From NCBI RefSeq assembly GCF_031143425.1, contig NC_090438.1:771725138-771789137 (forward strand): a stretch of 64,000 nucleotides of DNA, given 5' to 3'. Of this stretch, positions 12,516-27,514 are shown one piece after another (the first letter of the stretch is position 1; every line of letters begins with the position of its first letter). This DNA comes from Pleurodeles waltl. Lineage: Eukaryota; Chordata; Amphibia; Caudata; Salamandridae. A model generated the notes under the pieces. The model was given only the letters and a program-made list of their open reading frames with translations, was not told where the DNA came from and did no database searches. Both the position numbers and the translations under genes were made by a program.

Positions 12516-15500
12516 GTGCCAGATCCCTGTGGACCAACAAATACCACAAATACATGTTTCTCTGAGACGAGAGAGTCATGGATGTGTCCAGACTTTCTCC
12601 TTAAAAATGTGATCACCCCAAGGTATTTCCCATCTGCTCCTCAAAAGTTGTTTATGTTGTTTGGTGATGAAGTGAACAGGTTCATGCTTGTCACTAAATT
12701 TACTAGTGGATTTGAAAAGTGTCTGTTCTCCGTTCATCATATCTGCTCCAATACCTGCTTTTCTCAATGCCTTGTGGGTTACCCTCTCTTTCGCAATTTC
12801 TTAATCATCTGGGATTTGGTCCACTGATATTCTTCCTCTTTAGTACAGTTTCTCTTAGCTTGAAGGAATTCACTATAAGGAGAAGGTCCTTTGGCCAGCC
12901 CCCCTCTGTTCTGGTTGCTCCCCAGCAGTCTCCAGAGTCCTCCTCTGCTCTTCACCACCCCTGCTGAGAGCACTTTCACTGAGTGCCTTTCACTGCCCCT
13001 GGTCACTGCGTTCCTACTTGTGTCTCTGTTTGTGATTTTTTCACGTACCCCCCTCTGCTCTTTTCCTTCGTGTTGCTCTGTGCTCTTTTGCCGTTGTCTC
13101 TCTGTTTTGTGGCTTTTTCCCTGTGCTCACTCTGCACTTTCCCTCCGTGTTTGCGTTGTGCTCTTTTGCTGTTGTCTCCCTCTTTTGTGGCTTTTTCTCC
13201 AAGCCCATTCCGCTCTTTTCCTCTGTTGCTCTACCTTAGTGCTGGGTAGCAGTTTTTTGCTCTCTTGTACTTTTATCTTTGTTCTCGCTGCTTTCTCTCT
13301 GCATTGCTCCCACTACCTTCCTGCTCTTTTTTCCCACCCGCCACCAGCGCACCCACTCCCACCCAATACCACTACCACCACCGGACCTACTTAATGGCAG
13401 CTGCAGCACAACCCCATTGAGAAGGTCCTTGGGCCATCTGCCCCCTCGCCATTCGTCTTGTTCTTTAGTCAAAGGTTCTCCCTTTAAGTTAAAAAAACGC
13501 CCATCGCATTTCAGTCACCCGGACCTTGAACTCTTAGTCTCTTTTTAGTGTTTATACACAAAACAAAAGTGTGCTGTGCCATTCTGCTCAACATTGTACT
13601 AAATGCTATTAACGAGCAAAAAGTAGTTAGAAATACCTTATCCAAATATATTCATCAAAGAAGAGCATGAATGTTGTACAAATCAGTATTACAAAATTTA
13701 CACATCCTAATTTTCCCACTGTGTCTATTTGCAATACATATTCTTTTTCTCATTGCATTGTGGTATTTGTAGTCTATTTTCCATTGATATACTAACTACA
13801 AGGGAATTTTCTATTGTGGATTACCATAACTATTAATTTGTATATTAATGTAAACATGTGATTCACGCGTGATCACATGTCATAATTAAAAGATATATGA
13901 GTGATTATTGGTATTAGTACCATATTGCTATTATGTATAAATATCAATCATTATGTGTACCTCATAATTCTACGTCTTCCTCTTAATTGACCATGTGCTA
14001 CAATTTATACATTTATTGAAACTCCTGTGCCTCACAGTTAACAATAACAACAGTTAACCTAATAGTTCTCTATCACCACGATTTTGTAACTCCTTATTCT
14101 GATATGTCCACCTATTTTATTTAATAGTAAAACATAGCCTGGCAGGGGCGCCAGTTATAGTTACCTTAGTGCATGAGTCCTGCGGACACCCCTGGGCCCC
14201 AAGGACCACCATCTCCCTGCGGCAAGATAGTACAAAATAATAGTGGGTCCTGCAGACCCCCCAGGCCCTATGGACCACCTCCTCCCTGTGGCCAAATAGA
14301 AAGAAGCCATACATGGCCCTGGGGACAGCCCCCCCCTTAGGGCAGGCTCCTGCTACCTCCTGAGGTGCCCACCCTCGGGAGGCAGCTGTTTCCCTTTGTA
14401 TGGCAGAAGCTGACATCTTCCACCAAGCAAAAGCAAACACTCCACTTTCAGCAAGTGGAAGATTTAAAAATGCTCCCTTTTACTGAAAGTGGAGTTTTTG
14501 TTATCTCTTTGCCTGCTGCTACCTGTGCAGCCCTCCTAAACATCAATTTAATGGTCCAAATGGTAGTGTAGCCCGGTCAGAGAATCAATGTTGTCAAAAT
14601 TCCATCAGTTTGAAGTCAAGCGTAAAGTCTTTCCAGCATTATTTTCGAATAGGTTTCATTTATTTATAATATCAAAACTTGAATGTCGTAACGTTCCACA
14701 TGAAAGATCTTGAAGCAAAAGATACATTCTTGGTGGGACTTCCATTTTTCAATTAAAGCAGTCAGTCGAAATAGTAAGGTTATGGAGTAAAGTCTTTTTC
14801 TATTGGGTACGGCGTTTTAGTCCAGCACCATTTTGAAGTGAAAGTTATATTTAATGGTGCCTCTTTTAGGCTCCAAACCCCTTCCCCTGTGCATGGTGAG
14901 GTGTGTGGAGCTTAAAGGGGGTTGCCTGCAGGGCCTGGCCGTAGGCCAAGCCCTGTGGCCAATTCCTGTTTCGCACAGTCAAAGGCACTGCATGGCAGGG
15001 GTTTTGTGTGGGTATAAGTGGTTGTCCGCCCTGTGGACAACCACTGCTGCGTATGGCCAAAGGCCGTGCACGTTGTGGTGTTCGGTGGTCATAGGGGGTT
15101 GGCTGCAGGGTTATAGGTTTTTTTAACATCAAATACTTTTATTCTCCCACCTGATATTGTGTTTCAACCATCACTGTCTTGATCACATGACCAGGGCAGC
15201 CATTACAAACACATCATATAGTAGTGTCACAATCTATGTTACAGTGGACAGTGAAAACACACTGATTAAAAAGTAATGCAAAGCAAGAAGTAAAAAAGGA
15301 AGGTGAAAAAAGGGAGGTATCCCATTAGCAATTGATCAAACAAACCTCTGCCTTATAGCGCCACTAATAATGTGGAAATTGAACATCATACAAAGTAATA
15401 CTTCCATAGAATCCTTACAACCATGTACAGGCTCAAAATAGCCATTCTCAGATAAGGCTAGGTCATATTGCATATATCTGAAGTAGCAAATTTACACGTT

Positions 15501-16261
15501 ACAATGTAATAAAACCTGATTACATCGTGTGTATCTGAAGTGGCAGTAAAACAGTACACTAATATCGATTCGTTGAGATGGATCAAATGTCATCTTGTCT
15601 AAAGCAAAGTGTATCCATGAGTAATCCAAAACTACAGAACAAAGGAAAGAAAGGGTGTGGGGCATAGGTTCAAATTTCAATTAGATAGCATACCAATTAA
15701 ACAAATAAAGATGGAAAATTAAGAATCAAACTCTAATAACATAGCTAAATACATGAATAAATCATAATCAGATCCGGAAGTGTTCAATTTCACAGAATTA
15801 CTCAGAGTGCACATACAGCTCTTCATCCATAAACATCAAAGAACCCATCTCCATAGTCAACTTTGATTCCTTTCTCTGGAGTGTCATCACTCTACCCCCC
15901 CTTGGGTTTTTAGGTATTCATTCAATGGCACCAAAGTTTGCTTGCTTCCAATTCCCCTTGTGTAAAATTAAAGTGCTTTGCTGTGCTATATCTGTGATCA
16001 TTAATGGTTGTACCACACCAATGTCCTAGGATCCGTTTTTTCACAGTGAAGATGGCGAATCCTATTTACCATTTCTTACAAGGTCAGATAATACCATTTA
16101 CTACAAAATCTGTTTTGCAGGTGAACAGCTTAGTTATTTTCCACCTTTTACGTCCATGATTTAGGGTAATCTCCTGTATATATACTGGCTATAGTTACAT
16201 GCTTGACATTGGCCGTAGCATCTAAAGCCAGATCCTTGCGGTAGCCAAGTCCCTGATTTGG
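12516..16261. repeat. Array unit 4 (subtype A)
   Basis: Full unit of 3,746 bp, the same length as unit 1. It shares unit 1's private marks: TTTCGCAATTT, TTTTTCACGTACCC and the palindromic hinge at 15018-15044. Confidence 0.95.
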
Positions 16262-19200
16262 GTGCCAGATCCCTGTGGAACAACAAATACCACAAATACA
16301 TGTTTCTCTGAGACGAGTGAGTCATGGATGTGTCCAGACTCTCTCCTTAAAAATGTGATCACCCCAAGGTATTTCCCATCTGCTCCTCAAAAGTTGTTTA
16401 TGTTGTTTGGTGATGAAGTGAACAGGTTCATGCTTGTCACTAAATTTACTAGTGGATTTGAAAAGTGTCTGTTCTCCGTTCATCATATCTGCTCCAATAC
16501 CTGCTTTTCTCAATGCCTTGTGGGTTACCCTCTCTTTCTCAATTTCTTAATCATCTGGGATTTGGTCCACTGATATTCTTCCTCTTTAGTACAGTTTCTC
16601 TTAGCTTGAAGGAATTCACTATAAGGAGAAGGTCCTTTGGCCAGCCTCCCTCTGTTCTGGTTGCTCCCCACCAGTCTCCAGAGTCCTCCTCTGCTCTTCA
16701 CCACCCCTGCTGAGAGCACTTTCACTGAGTGCCTTTCACTGCCCCTGGTCACTGCGTTCTTACTTGTGTCTCTGTTTGTGATTTTCTCTCCGTACCCCCC
16801 TCTGCTCTTTTCCTCCATGTTGCTCTGTGCTCTTTTGCCGCTGTCCCTCTGTTTTGTGGCTTTTTCCCTGTGCTCACTCTGCACTTTCCCTCCGTGTTTG
16901 CGTTGTGCTCTTTTGCTGTTGTCTCCCTCTTTTGTGGCTTTTTCTCCAAGCCCATTCTGCTCTTTTCCTCTGTTGCTCTACCTTAGTACTGGGTAGCAGT
17001 TTTTTGCTCTCTTGTACTTTTATCTTTGTTCTCGCTGCTCTCTCTCTGCATTGCTCCCACTACCTTCCTGCTCTTTTTTCCCACCCGCCACCAGCCCACC
17101 CACGACCACCCAATGCCACTCCCACCCCCGGACCTACTTAATGGCGGCTGCAGCAAAACCCCATTGAGAAGGTCCTTGGGCCATCTGCCCCCTCGCCATT
17201 CGTCTTGTTCTTTAGTCAAAGGTTCTGCCTTTAAGTTAAAAAAACGCCCATCGCATTTTAGTCACCCGGACCTTGAACTCTTAGTCCCTTTTTAGTGTTT
17301 ATACACAAAACAAAAGTGTGCTGTGCCATTCTGGTCGACATTATACTAAATGCTATTAACGCGCAAAAAGTAGTTAGAAATACCTTATCCAAATATATTC
17401 ATCAAAGAAGAGCATGATTGTTGTACAAATCAGTATGACAAAATTTACACATCCTAATTTTCCCACTGTGTCTATTTGCAATACATATACTTTTTCTCAT
17501 TGCATTGTGGTATTTGTAGTCTATTTTCTATTGATATACTAACGACAAGGGAATTTTCTATTATGGATTACCATAACTATTAATTTGTATATTAATGTAA
17601 ACACGTGATTCACGCGTGAGCACATGTCATAATTAAAAGATATATGATTGATTATTGGTATTAGTACCCTATTACTATTATGTATAAATATCAATCATTA
17701 TGTGTACCTCATAATTCTACGTCTTCCTCTTAATTGACCATGTGCTACAATTTATACATTTATTGAAACTCCTGTGCCTCACAGTTAACAATAACAACAG
17801 TTAACCTAATAGTTCTCTATCACCACGATTTTGCAATTCCTTATTCTGGTATGTCCACCTATTTTATTTAATAGTAAAACATAACCTGGCAGGGGCGTAA
17901 ATTATAGTTACCTTAGCGCATGTGTCCTGCGGACACCCCTGTCCCCCAAGGACCACCATCTCCCTGTGGCAAGATAGTACAAAATAATAGTGGGTCCTGC
18001 AGACCCCCCAATGCCCTATGCACCACCTCCTCCCTGTGGCCAAATCGAAAGAAGCCATACATGGCCCTGGGGACAGCCACTCCCTTAGGGCAGGATCCTG
18101 CTACCTCCTGAGGTGCCCACCCTCGGGAGGCAGCTGTTTCCCTTTGTATGGCAGAAGCTGACATCTTCCACCAAGCAAAAGCAAAAGCTCCACTTTCAGC
18201 AAGTGGGAGATTTAAAAATGCTCCCTTTTACTGAAAGTGGAGGGTTTTTTGTTATCTCTTTGCCTGCTGCTACCTGTGCAGCCCCCCTAAACATATATTT
18301 AATGGTCCAAACGGTAGTGTAGCCCACTCAGAGAATCAATGTTGTCAAAATTCCATCAGTTTGAAGTCAAGCGTAAAGTCTTTCCAGCATTATTTTCGAA
18401 TAGGTTTCATTTATTTATAATATCAAAACTTGAATGTCGTAGCGTTCCACATGAAAGTTCTTGAAGCAAAAGATACATTCTTGGTGGGACTTCCATTTTT
18501 CAATTAATGCAGTCAGTCAAAATAGTACGGTTATGGAGTAAAGTCTTTTCTATTCGGTGCGGCGTTTTAGTCCAGCGCCATTTTGAAGTGAAAGTTATGT
18601 TTAATGGTGCCTCTTTTAGGCTCCAAACCCCTTCCCCTGTGCATGGTGCAGTGTGTGGAGCTTAAAGGGGGTTGACTGCAGAGCCTGGCCATAGGCCAAG
18701 CCCTGTGGCCAATTCCTGCTTCGCACAGTCAAAGGCACTGCATGGCAGGGGTATTGTGTGGGTATAAGTGGTTGTCCGCCCTGTGGACAAACTCCGCTGC
18801 GTATGGCAAAAGGCTGTGCGCATTGTGGAGTTCGGTGGTCATACGGGGTTGGCTGCAAGGTTATAGTTTTTTTTTAACATCAAATACTTTTATTCTCCCA
18901 CCTGATATTGTGTTTCAACCATCACTGTCTTGAACACATGACCAGGGCAGCCATTACAAACACATTATATAGTAGTGTCACAATCTACGTTACAGTGGAC
19001 AGTGAAAACACACTGATTAAAAAGTAATGCAAAGTAAGAAGTAAAAAAGAAAGGTGAAAAAAGGGAGGTATCCCATTAGCAATTGATCAAACAAACCTCT
19101 GCCTTATACCACCACTAATAATGTGGAAATTGAACGTCATACAAAGAAATACTTCCATAGAATCCTTACACCCATGTACAGGTTCAAAATGGCCATTCTC

Positions 19201-20012
19201 AGATAATGCTAGGTCATATTGCATACATCTGAAGTAGCAAATTTACATGTTACAACGTTATAAAACCTGATTACATCGTGTGTATCTGAAGTGGCAGTAA
19301 AACAGTACACTAACATCGATTCGTTGAGATGGATCAAATGTCACATTGTCTAAAGCAAAGTGTATCCATGAGTAATCCAAAACTACAGAAAAAATTAAAG
19401 AAAGGGTGTGGGGCAGAGGTTCAAATTTCAATTAGATAGCATACCAATTAAACAAATATAGATGGAAAATTAAGAATCAAACTCTAATAACATAGATAAA
19501 TACATGAATAAATCATAATCAGATCCGGAAGCGTTCAATTTCACAGAATTACTCAGGGTGCACATACAGCTCTTCATCCATAAACATCAAAGAACCGATC
19601 TCCGTAGTCAACTTTGATTCCTTTCTCTGGAGTGTCATCACTCTACCCCCCCTCGTGTTTTTAGGTATTCATTCAATGCCACCAAAGTTTGCTTGCTTCC
19701 AATTCCCTTTGTGTAAAATTAAAGTGCTTTGCTGTGCTATATCTGTGATCATTAATGGTTATAGCACACCAATGTCCTAGGATCCGTTTTTTCACTCTGA
19801 AGATGGTGAATCCTATATACCATTTCTTACAAGGTCAGATAATACCATTTACTACAAAATCTGTTTTGCAGGTGAACAGCTTAGTTATTTTCCACCTTTT
19901 ACGTCCATGATTTAGGGTAATCTCCTGTATATATACTGGCTATAGTTACATGCTTGACATAGGCCGTAGCATCTAAAGCCAGATCCTTGCGGTAGCCAAG
20001 TCCCTGATTTGG
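16262..20012. repeat. Array unit 5 (subtype B)
   Basis: Full unit of 3,751 bp. It carries the subtype B mark CTCCATGTTGCTC near 16813. It is the counterpart of unit 2 but lacks unit 2's private indels. Unit 7 matches most of it at a spacing of exactly 7,502 bp. Confidence 0.95.
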
Positions 20013-23000
20013 GTGCCAGATCCCTGTGGACCAACAAATACCACAAATACATGTTTCTCTGAGACGAGAGAGTCATGGATGTGTCCAGACTTTCTCCTTA
20101 AAAATGTGATCACCCCAAGGTATTTCCCATCTGCTCCTCAAAAGTTGTTTATGTTGTTTGGTGATGAAGTGAACAGGTTCATGCTTGTCAATAAATTTAC
20201 TAGTGGATTTGAAAAGTGTCTGTTCTCCGTTCATCATATCTGCTCCAATACCTGCTTTTCTCAATGCCTTGTGGGTTACCCTCTCTTTCTCAATTTCTTA
20301 ATCATCTGGGATTTGGTCCACTGATATTCTTCCTCTTTAGTACAGTTTCTCTTAGCTTGAAGGAATTCACTATAAGGAGAAGGTCCTTCGGCCAGCCCCC
20401 CTCTGTTCTGGTTGCTCCCCACCAGTCTCCAGAGTCCTCCTCTGCTCTTCACCACCCCTGCTGAGAGCACTTTCACTGAGTGCCTTTCACTGCCCCTGGT
20501 CACTGCGTTCTTACTTGTGTCTCTATTTGTGATTTTCTCTCCGTACCCCCCTCTGCTCTTTTCCTCCGTGTTGCTCTATTCTCTTTTGCCATTGTCTCTC
20601 TGTTTTGTGGCTTTTTCCCTGCGCTCACTCTGCACTTTCCCTCCGTTTGTGCGTTATGCTCTTTTGCTGTTGTCTCCCTCTTTTGTGGCTTTTTCTCCAA
20701 GCCCATTCTGCTCTTTTCCTCTGTTGCTCTACCTTAGTGCTGGGTAGCAGTTTTTTGCTCTCTTGTACTTTTAACTTTGTTCTCGCTGCTCTCTCTCTGC
20801 ATTGCTCCCACTACCTTCCTGCTCTTTTTTCCCACCCGCCACCAGCCTGCCCACGACCACCCAATGCCACTCCCACCCCCATACCTACATAATGGCGGCT
20901 GCAGCACAACCCCATTGAGAAGGTCCTTGGGCCATCTGCCCCCTCGCCATTCGTCTTGTTCTTTAGTCAAAGGTTCTGCCTTTAAGTTAAAAAAACGCCC
21001 ATCGCATTTCAGTCACCCGGACTTTGAACTCTTAGTCCCTTTTTAGTGTTTATACACAAAACAAAAGTGTGCTGTGCCATTCTGCTCGACATTGTACTAA
21101 GTGCTATTAACGCTCAAAAAGTAGTTAGAAATACCTTATCCAAATATATTCATCAAAGAAGAGCATGATTGTTGTACAAATCAGTATGACAAAATTTACA
21201 CATCCTAATTTTTCCACTGTGTCTATTTGCAATACATATACTTTTTCTCATTGCATTGTGGTATTTGTAGTCTATTTTCTATTGATATACTAACGACAAG
21301 GGAATTTTCTATTGTGGATTACCATAACTATTAATTTGTATATTAATGTAAACATGTGATTCACGCGTGAGCACATGTCATAATTAAAAGATATATGATT
21401 GATTATTGGTATTAGTACCCTATTACTATTATGTATAAATATCAATCATTATGTGTACCTCATAATTCTACGTCTTCCTCTTAATTGACCATGTGCTACA
21501 ATTTATACATTTATTGAAACTCCTGTGCCTCACAGTTAACAATAACAACAGTTAACCTAATAGTTCTCTATCACCACGATTTTGCAATTCCTTATTCTGG
21601 TATGTCCACCTATTTTATTTAATAGTAAAACATAACCTGGCAGGGGCGTAAATTATAGTTACCTTAGCGCATGTGTCCTGCGGACACCCCTGGCCCCCAA
21701 GGACCACCATCTTCCTGCGGCAAGATAGTACAAAATAATAGTGGGTCCTGCAGACCCCCCCATGCCCTATGGACCACCTCCTCCCTGTGGCCAAATCGAA
21801 AGAAGCCATACATGGCCAGGGGGACAGCCACTCCCTTAGGGCAGGATCCTGCTACCTCCTGAGGTGCCCACCCTCGGGAGGCAGCTGTTTCCCTTTGTAT
21901 GGCAGAAGCTGACATCTTCCACCAAGCAAAAGCAAACACTCCACTTTCAGCAAGTGGGAGATTTAAAAATGCTCCCTTTTACTGAAAGTGGAGGGTTTTT
22001 TATGATCTCTTTGCCTGCTGCTACCTGTGCAGCCCCCCAAAACTTATATTTAATGGTCCAAATGGTAGTGTAGCCCACTCAGAGAATCAATGTTGTCAAA
22101 ATTCCATCAGTTTGAAGTCAGGCGTAAAGTCTTTCCAGCATTATTTTCGAATAGGTTTCATTTATTTATAATATCAAAACTTGAATGTCGTAGCGTTCCA
22201 CATGAAAGTTCTTGAAGCAAAAGATACATTCTTGGTGGGACTTCCATTTTTCAATTAATGCACTCAGTCAAAATAGTAAGGTTATGGAGTAAAGTATTTT
22301 CTATTCGGTGCGGCGTTTTAGTCCAGCGCCATTTTGAAGTGAAAGTTATATTTAATGGTGCCTCTTTTAGGCTCCAAACCCCTTCCCCTGTGCATGGTGC
22401 AGTGTGTGGAGCTTAAAGAGGGTTGACTGCAGGGCCTGGCCATAGGCCAAGCCCTGTGGCCAATTCCTGCTTCGCACAGTCAAAGGCACTGCATGGCAGG
22501 GGTTTTGTGTGGGTATAAGTGGTTGTCCGCCCTGTGGACAAACTCCGCTGCGTATGGCCAAAGGCTGTGCGCGTTGTGAGGTTCGGTGGTCATACGGGGT
22601 TGGCTGCAGGGTTATAGTTTTTTTTTAACATCAAATACTTTCATTCTCCCACCTGATATTGTGTTTCAACCATCACTGTCTTGAACACATGACCAGGGCA
22701 GCCATTACAAACACATTATATAGTAGTGTCACAATCTACGTTACAGTGGACAGTGAAAACACACTGATTAAAAAGTAATGCAAAGTAAGAAGTAAAAAAG
22801 AAAGGTGAAAAAAGGGAGGCATCCCATTAGCAATTGATCAAACAAACCTCTGCCTTATACCACCACTAATAATGTGGAAATTGAACGTCATACATAGTAA
22901 TACTTCCATAGAATCCTTACTCCCATGTACAGGCTCAAAATGGCCATTCTCAGATAAGGCTAGGTCATATTGTATATATCTGAAGTAGCAAATTTACACG

Positions 23001-23763
23001 TTACAACGTTATAAAACCTGATTACATCGTGTGTATCTGAAGTGGCAGTAAAACAGTACACTAATATCGATTCGTTGAGATGGATCAAATGTCACATTGT
23101 CTAAAGCAAAGTGTATCCATGAGTAATCCAAAACTACAGAAAAAATTTAAGAAAGGGTGGGGGGCAGAGGTTCAAATTTTAATTAGATAGCATACCAATT
23201 AAACAAATAAAGATGGAAAATTAAAAATCAAACTCTAATAACATAGATAAATACATGAATAAATCATAATCAGATCCGGAAGTGTTCAATTTCACAGAAT
23301 TACTCAGGGTGCACATACAGCTCTTCATCCATAAACATCAAAGAACCCATCTCCGTAGTCAACTTTGATTCCTTTCTCTGGAGTGTTATCACTCTACCCA
23401 ACCTCGGGTTTTTAGGTATTCATTCAATGCCACCAAAGTTTGCTTGCTTCCAATTCCCTTTGTGTAAAATTAAAGTGGTTTGCTGTGCTATATCTGTGAC
23501 CATTAATGGTTATAGCACACCAATGTCCTAGGATCCGTTTTTTCACAGTGAAGATGGTGAATCCTATTTACCATTTCTTACAAGGTCAGATAATACCATT
23601 TACTCCAAAATCTGTTTTGCAGGTGAACAGCTTAGTTATTTTCCACCTTTTACGTCCATGATTTAGGGTAATCTCCTGTATATATACTGGCTATAGTTAC
23701 ATGCTTGACATAGGCCGTAGCATCTAAAGCCAGATCCTTGCGGTAGCCAAGTCCCTGATTTGG
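20013..23763. repeat. Array unit 6 (subtype C)
   Basis: Full unit of 3,751 bp with all the subtype C marks of unit 3 (11,245 bp upstream) and of unit 8 (7,502 bp downstream). Confidence 0.95.
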
Positions 23764-26700
23764 GTGCCAGATCCCTGTGGACCAACAAATACCACAAATA
23801 CATGTTTCTCTGAGACGAGAGAGTCATGGATGTGTCCAGACTTTCTCCTTAAAAATGTGATCACCCCAAGGTATTTCCCATCTGCTCCTCAAAAGTTGTT
23901 TATGTTGTTTGGTGATGAAGTGAACAGGTTCATGCTTGTCACTAAATTTACTAGTGGATTTGAAAAGTGTCTGTTCTCCGTTCATCATATCTGCTCCAAT
24001 ACCTGCTTTTCTCAATGCCTTGTGGGTTACCCTCTCTTTCGCAATTTCTTAATCATCTGGGATTTGGTCCACTGATATTCTTCCTCTTTAGTACAGTTTC
24101 TCTTAGCTTGAAGGAATTCACTATAAGGAGAAGGTCCTTTGGCCAGCCCCCCTCTGTTCTGGTTGCTCCCCACCAGTCTCCAGAGTCCTCCTCTGCTCTT
24201 CACCACCCCTGCTGAGAGCACTTTCACTGAGTGCCTTTCACTGCCCCTGGTCACTGCGTTCTTACTTGTGTCTCTGTTTGTGATTTTCTCTCCGTACCCC
24301 CCTCTGCTCTTTTCCTCCATGTTGCTCTGTGCTCTTTTGCCGTTGTCCCTCTGTTTTGTGGCTTTTTCCCTGTGCTCACTCTGCACTTTCCCTCCGTGTT
24401 TGCGTTGTGCTCTTTTGCTGTTGTCTCCCTCTTTTGTGGCTTTTTCTCCAAGCCCATTCTGCTCTTTTCCTCTGTTGCTCTACCTTAGTACTGGGTAGCA
24501 GTTTTTTGCTCTCTTGTACTTTTATCTTTGTTCTCGCTGCTCTCTCTCTGCATTGCTCCCACTACCTTCCTGCTCTTTTTTCCCACCCGCCACCAGCCCA
24601 CCCACGACCACCCAATGCCACTCCCACCCCCGGACCTACTTAATGGCGGCTGCAGCAAAACCCCATTGAGAAGGTCCTTGGGCCATCTGCCCCCTCGCCA
24701 TTCGTCTTGTTCTTTAGTCAAAGGTTCTGCCTTTAAGTTAAAAAAACGCCCATCGCATTTTAGTCACCCGGACCTTGAACTCTTAGTCCCTTTTTAGTGT
24801 TTATACACAAAACAAAAGTGTGCTGTGCCATTCTGGTCGACATTATACTAAATGCTATTAACGCGCAAAAAGTAGTTAGAAATACCTTATCCAAATATAT
24901 TCATCAAAGAAGAGCATGATTGTTGTACAAATCAGTATGACAAAATTTACACATCCTAATTTTCCCACTGTGTCTATTTGCAATACATATACTTTTTCTC
25001 ATTGCATTGTGGTATTTGTAGTCTATTTTCTATTGATATACTAACGACAAGGGAATTTTCTATTATGGATTACCATAACTATTAATTTGTATATTAATGT
25101 AAACATGTGATTCACGCGTGAGCACATGTCATAATTAAAAGATATATGATTGATTATTGGTATTAGTACCCTATTACTATTATGTATAAATATCAATCAT
25201 TATGTGTACCTCATAATTCTACGTCTTCCTCTTAATTGACCATGTGCTACAATTTATACATTTATTGAAACTCCTGTGCCTCACAGTTACCAATAACAAC
25301 AGTTAACCTAATAGTTCTCTATCACCACGATTTTGCAATTCCTTATTCTGGTATGTCCACCTATTTTATTTAATAGTAAAACATAACCTGGCAGGGGCGC
25401 AAATTATAGTTACCTTAGCGCATGTGTCCTGCGGACACCCCTGTCCCCCAAGGACCACCATCTCCCTGTGGCAAGATAGTACAAAATAATAGTGGGTCCT
25501 GCAGACCCCCCCATGCCCTATGCACCACCTCCTCCCTGTGGCCAAATCGAAAGAAGCCATACATGGCCCTGGGGACAGCCACTCCCTTAGGGCAGGATCC
25601 TGCTACCTCCTGAGGTGCCCACCCTCGGGAGGCAGCTGTTTCCCTTTGTATGGCAGAAGCTGACATCTTCCACCAAGCAAAAGCAAACGCTCTACTTTCA
25701 GCAAGTGGGAGATTTAAAAATGCTCCCTTTTACTGAAAGTGGAGGGTTTTTTGTTATCTCTTTGCCTGCTGCTACCTGTGCAGCCCCCCTAAACATATAT
25801 TTAATGGTCCAAACGGTAGTGTAGCCCACTCAGAGAATCAATGTTGTCAAAATTCCATCAGTTTGAAGTCAAGCGTAAAGTCTTTCCAGCATTATTTTCG
25901 AATAGGTTTCATTTATTTATAATATCAAAACTTGAATGTCGTAGCGTTCCACATGAAAGTTCTTGAAGCAAAAGATACATTCTTGGTGGGACTTCCATTT
26001 TTCAATTAATGCAGTCAGTCAAAATAGTACGGTTATGGAGTAAAGTCTTTTCTATTCGGTGCGGCGTTTTAGTCCAGCGCCATTTTGAAGTGAAAGTTAT
26101 ATTTAATGGTGCCTCTTTTAGGCTCCAAACCCCTTCCCCTGTGCATGGTGCAGTGTGTGGAGCTTAAAGGGGGTTGACTGCAGAGCCTGGCCATAGGCCA
26201 AGCCCTGTGGCCAATTCCTGCTTCGCACAGTCAAAGGCACTGCATGGCAGGGGTATTGTGTGGGTATAAGTGGTTGTCCGCCCTGTGGACAAACTCCGCT
26301 GCGTATGGCAAAAGGCTGTGCGCATTGTGGAGTTCGGTGGTCATACGGGGTTGGCTGCAAGGTTATAGTTTTTTTTTAACATCAAATACTTTTATTCTCC
26401 CACCTGATATTGTGTTTCAACCATCACTGTCTTGAACACATGACCAGGGCAGCCATTACAAACACATTATATAGTAGTGTCACAATCTACGTTACAGTGG
26501 ACAGTGAAAACACACTGATTAAAAAGTAATGCAAAGTAAGAAGTAAAAAAGAAAGGTGAAAAAAGGGAGGTATCCCATTAGCAATTGATCAAACAAACCT
26601 CTGCCTTATACCACAACTAATAATGTGGAAATTGAACGTCATACAAAGAAATACTTCCATAGAATCCTTACACCCATGTACAGGTTCAACATGGCCATTC

Positions 26701-27514
26701 TCAGATAAGGCTAGGTCATATTGCATATATCTGAAGTAGCAAATTTACATGTTACAACGTTATAAAACCTGATTACATCGTGTGTATCTGAAGTGGCAGT
26801 AAAACAGTACACTAATATCGATTCGTTGAGATGGATCAAATGTCACATTGTCTAAAGCAAAGTGTATCCATGAGTAATCCAAAACTACAGAAAAAATGAA
26901 AGAAAGGGTGTGGGGCAGAGGTTCAAATTTCAATTAGATCGCATACCAATTAAACAAATATAGATGGAAAATTAAGAATCAAACTCTAATAACATAGATA
27001 AATACATGAATAAATCATAATCAGATCCGGAAGCGTTCAATTTCACAGAATTACTCAGGGTGCACATACAGCTCTTCATCCATAAACATCAAAGAACCGA
27101 TCTCCGTAGTCAACTTTGATTCCTTTCTCTGGAGTGTCATCACTCTACCCCCCCTCGTGTTTTTAGGTATTCATTCAATGCCACCAAAGTTTGCTTGCTT
27201 CCAATTCCCTTTGTGTAAAATTAAAGTGCTTTGCTGTTCTATATCTGTGATCATTAATGGTTATAGCACACCAATGTCCTAGGATCCGTTTTTTCACTCT
27301 GAAGATGGTGAATCCTATATACCATTTCTTACAAGGTCAGATAATACCATTTACTACAAAATCTGTTTTGCAGGTGAACAGCTTAGTTATTTTCCACCTT
27401 TTACGTCCATGATTTAGGGTAATCTCCTGTATATATACTGGCTATAGTTACATGCTTGACATAGGCCGTAGCATCTAAAGCCAGATCCTTGCGGTAGCCA
27501 AGTCCCTGATTTGG
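23764..27514. repeat. Array unit 7 (A/B mosaic)
   Basis: Full unit of 3,751 bp. The first 300 bp carry the subtype A mark TTTCGCAATTT (about 24037). From about 24150 onward it follows subtype B (CTCCATGTTGCTC near 24315, then the private bases of unit 5). The switch inside the unit indicates exchange or gene conversion between copies. Confidence 0.93.
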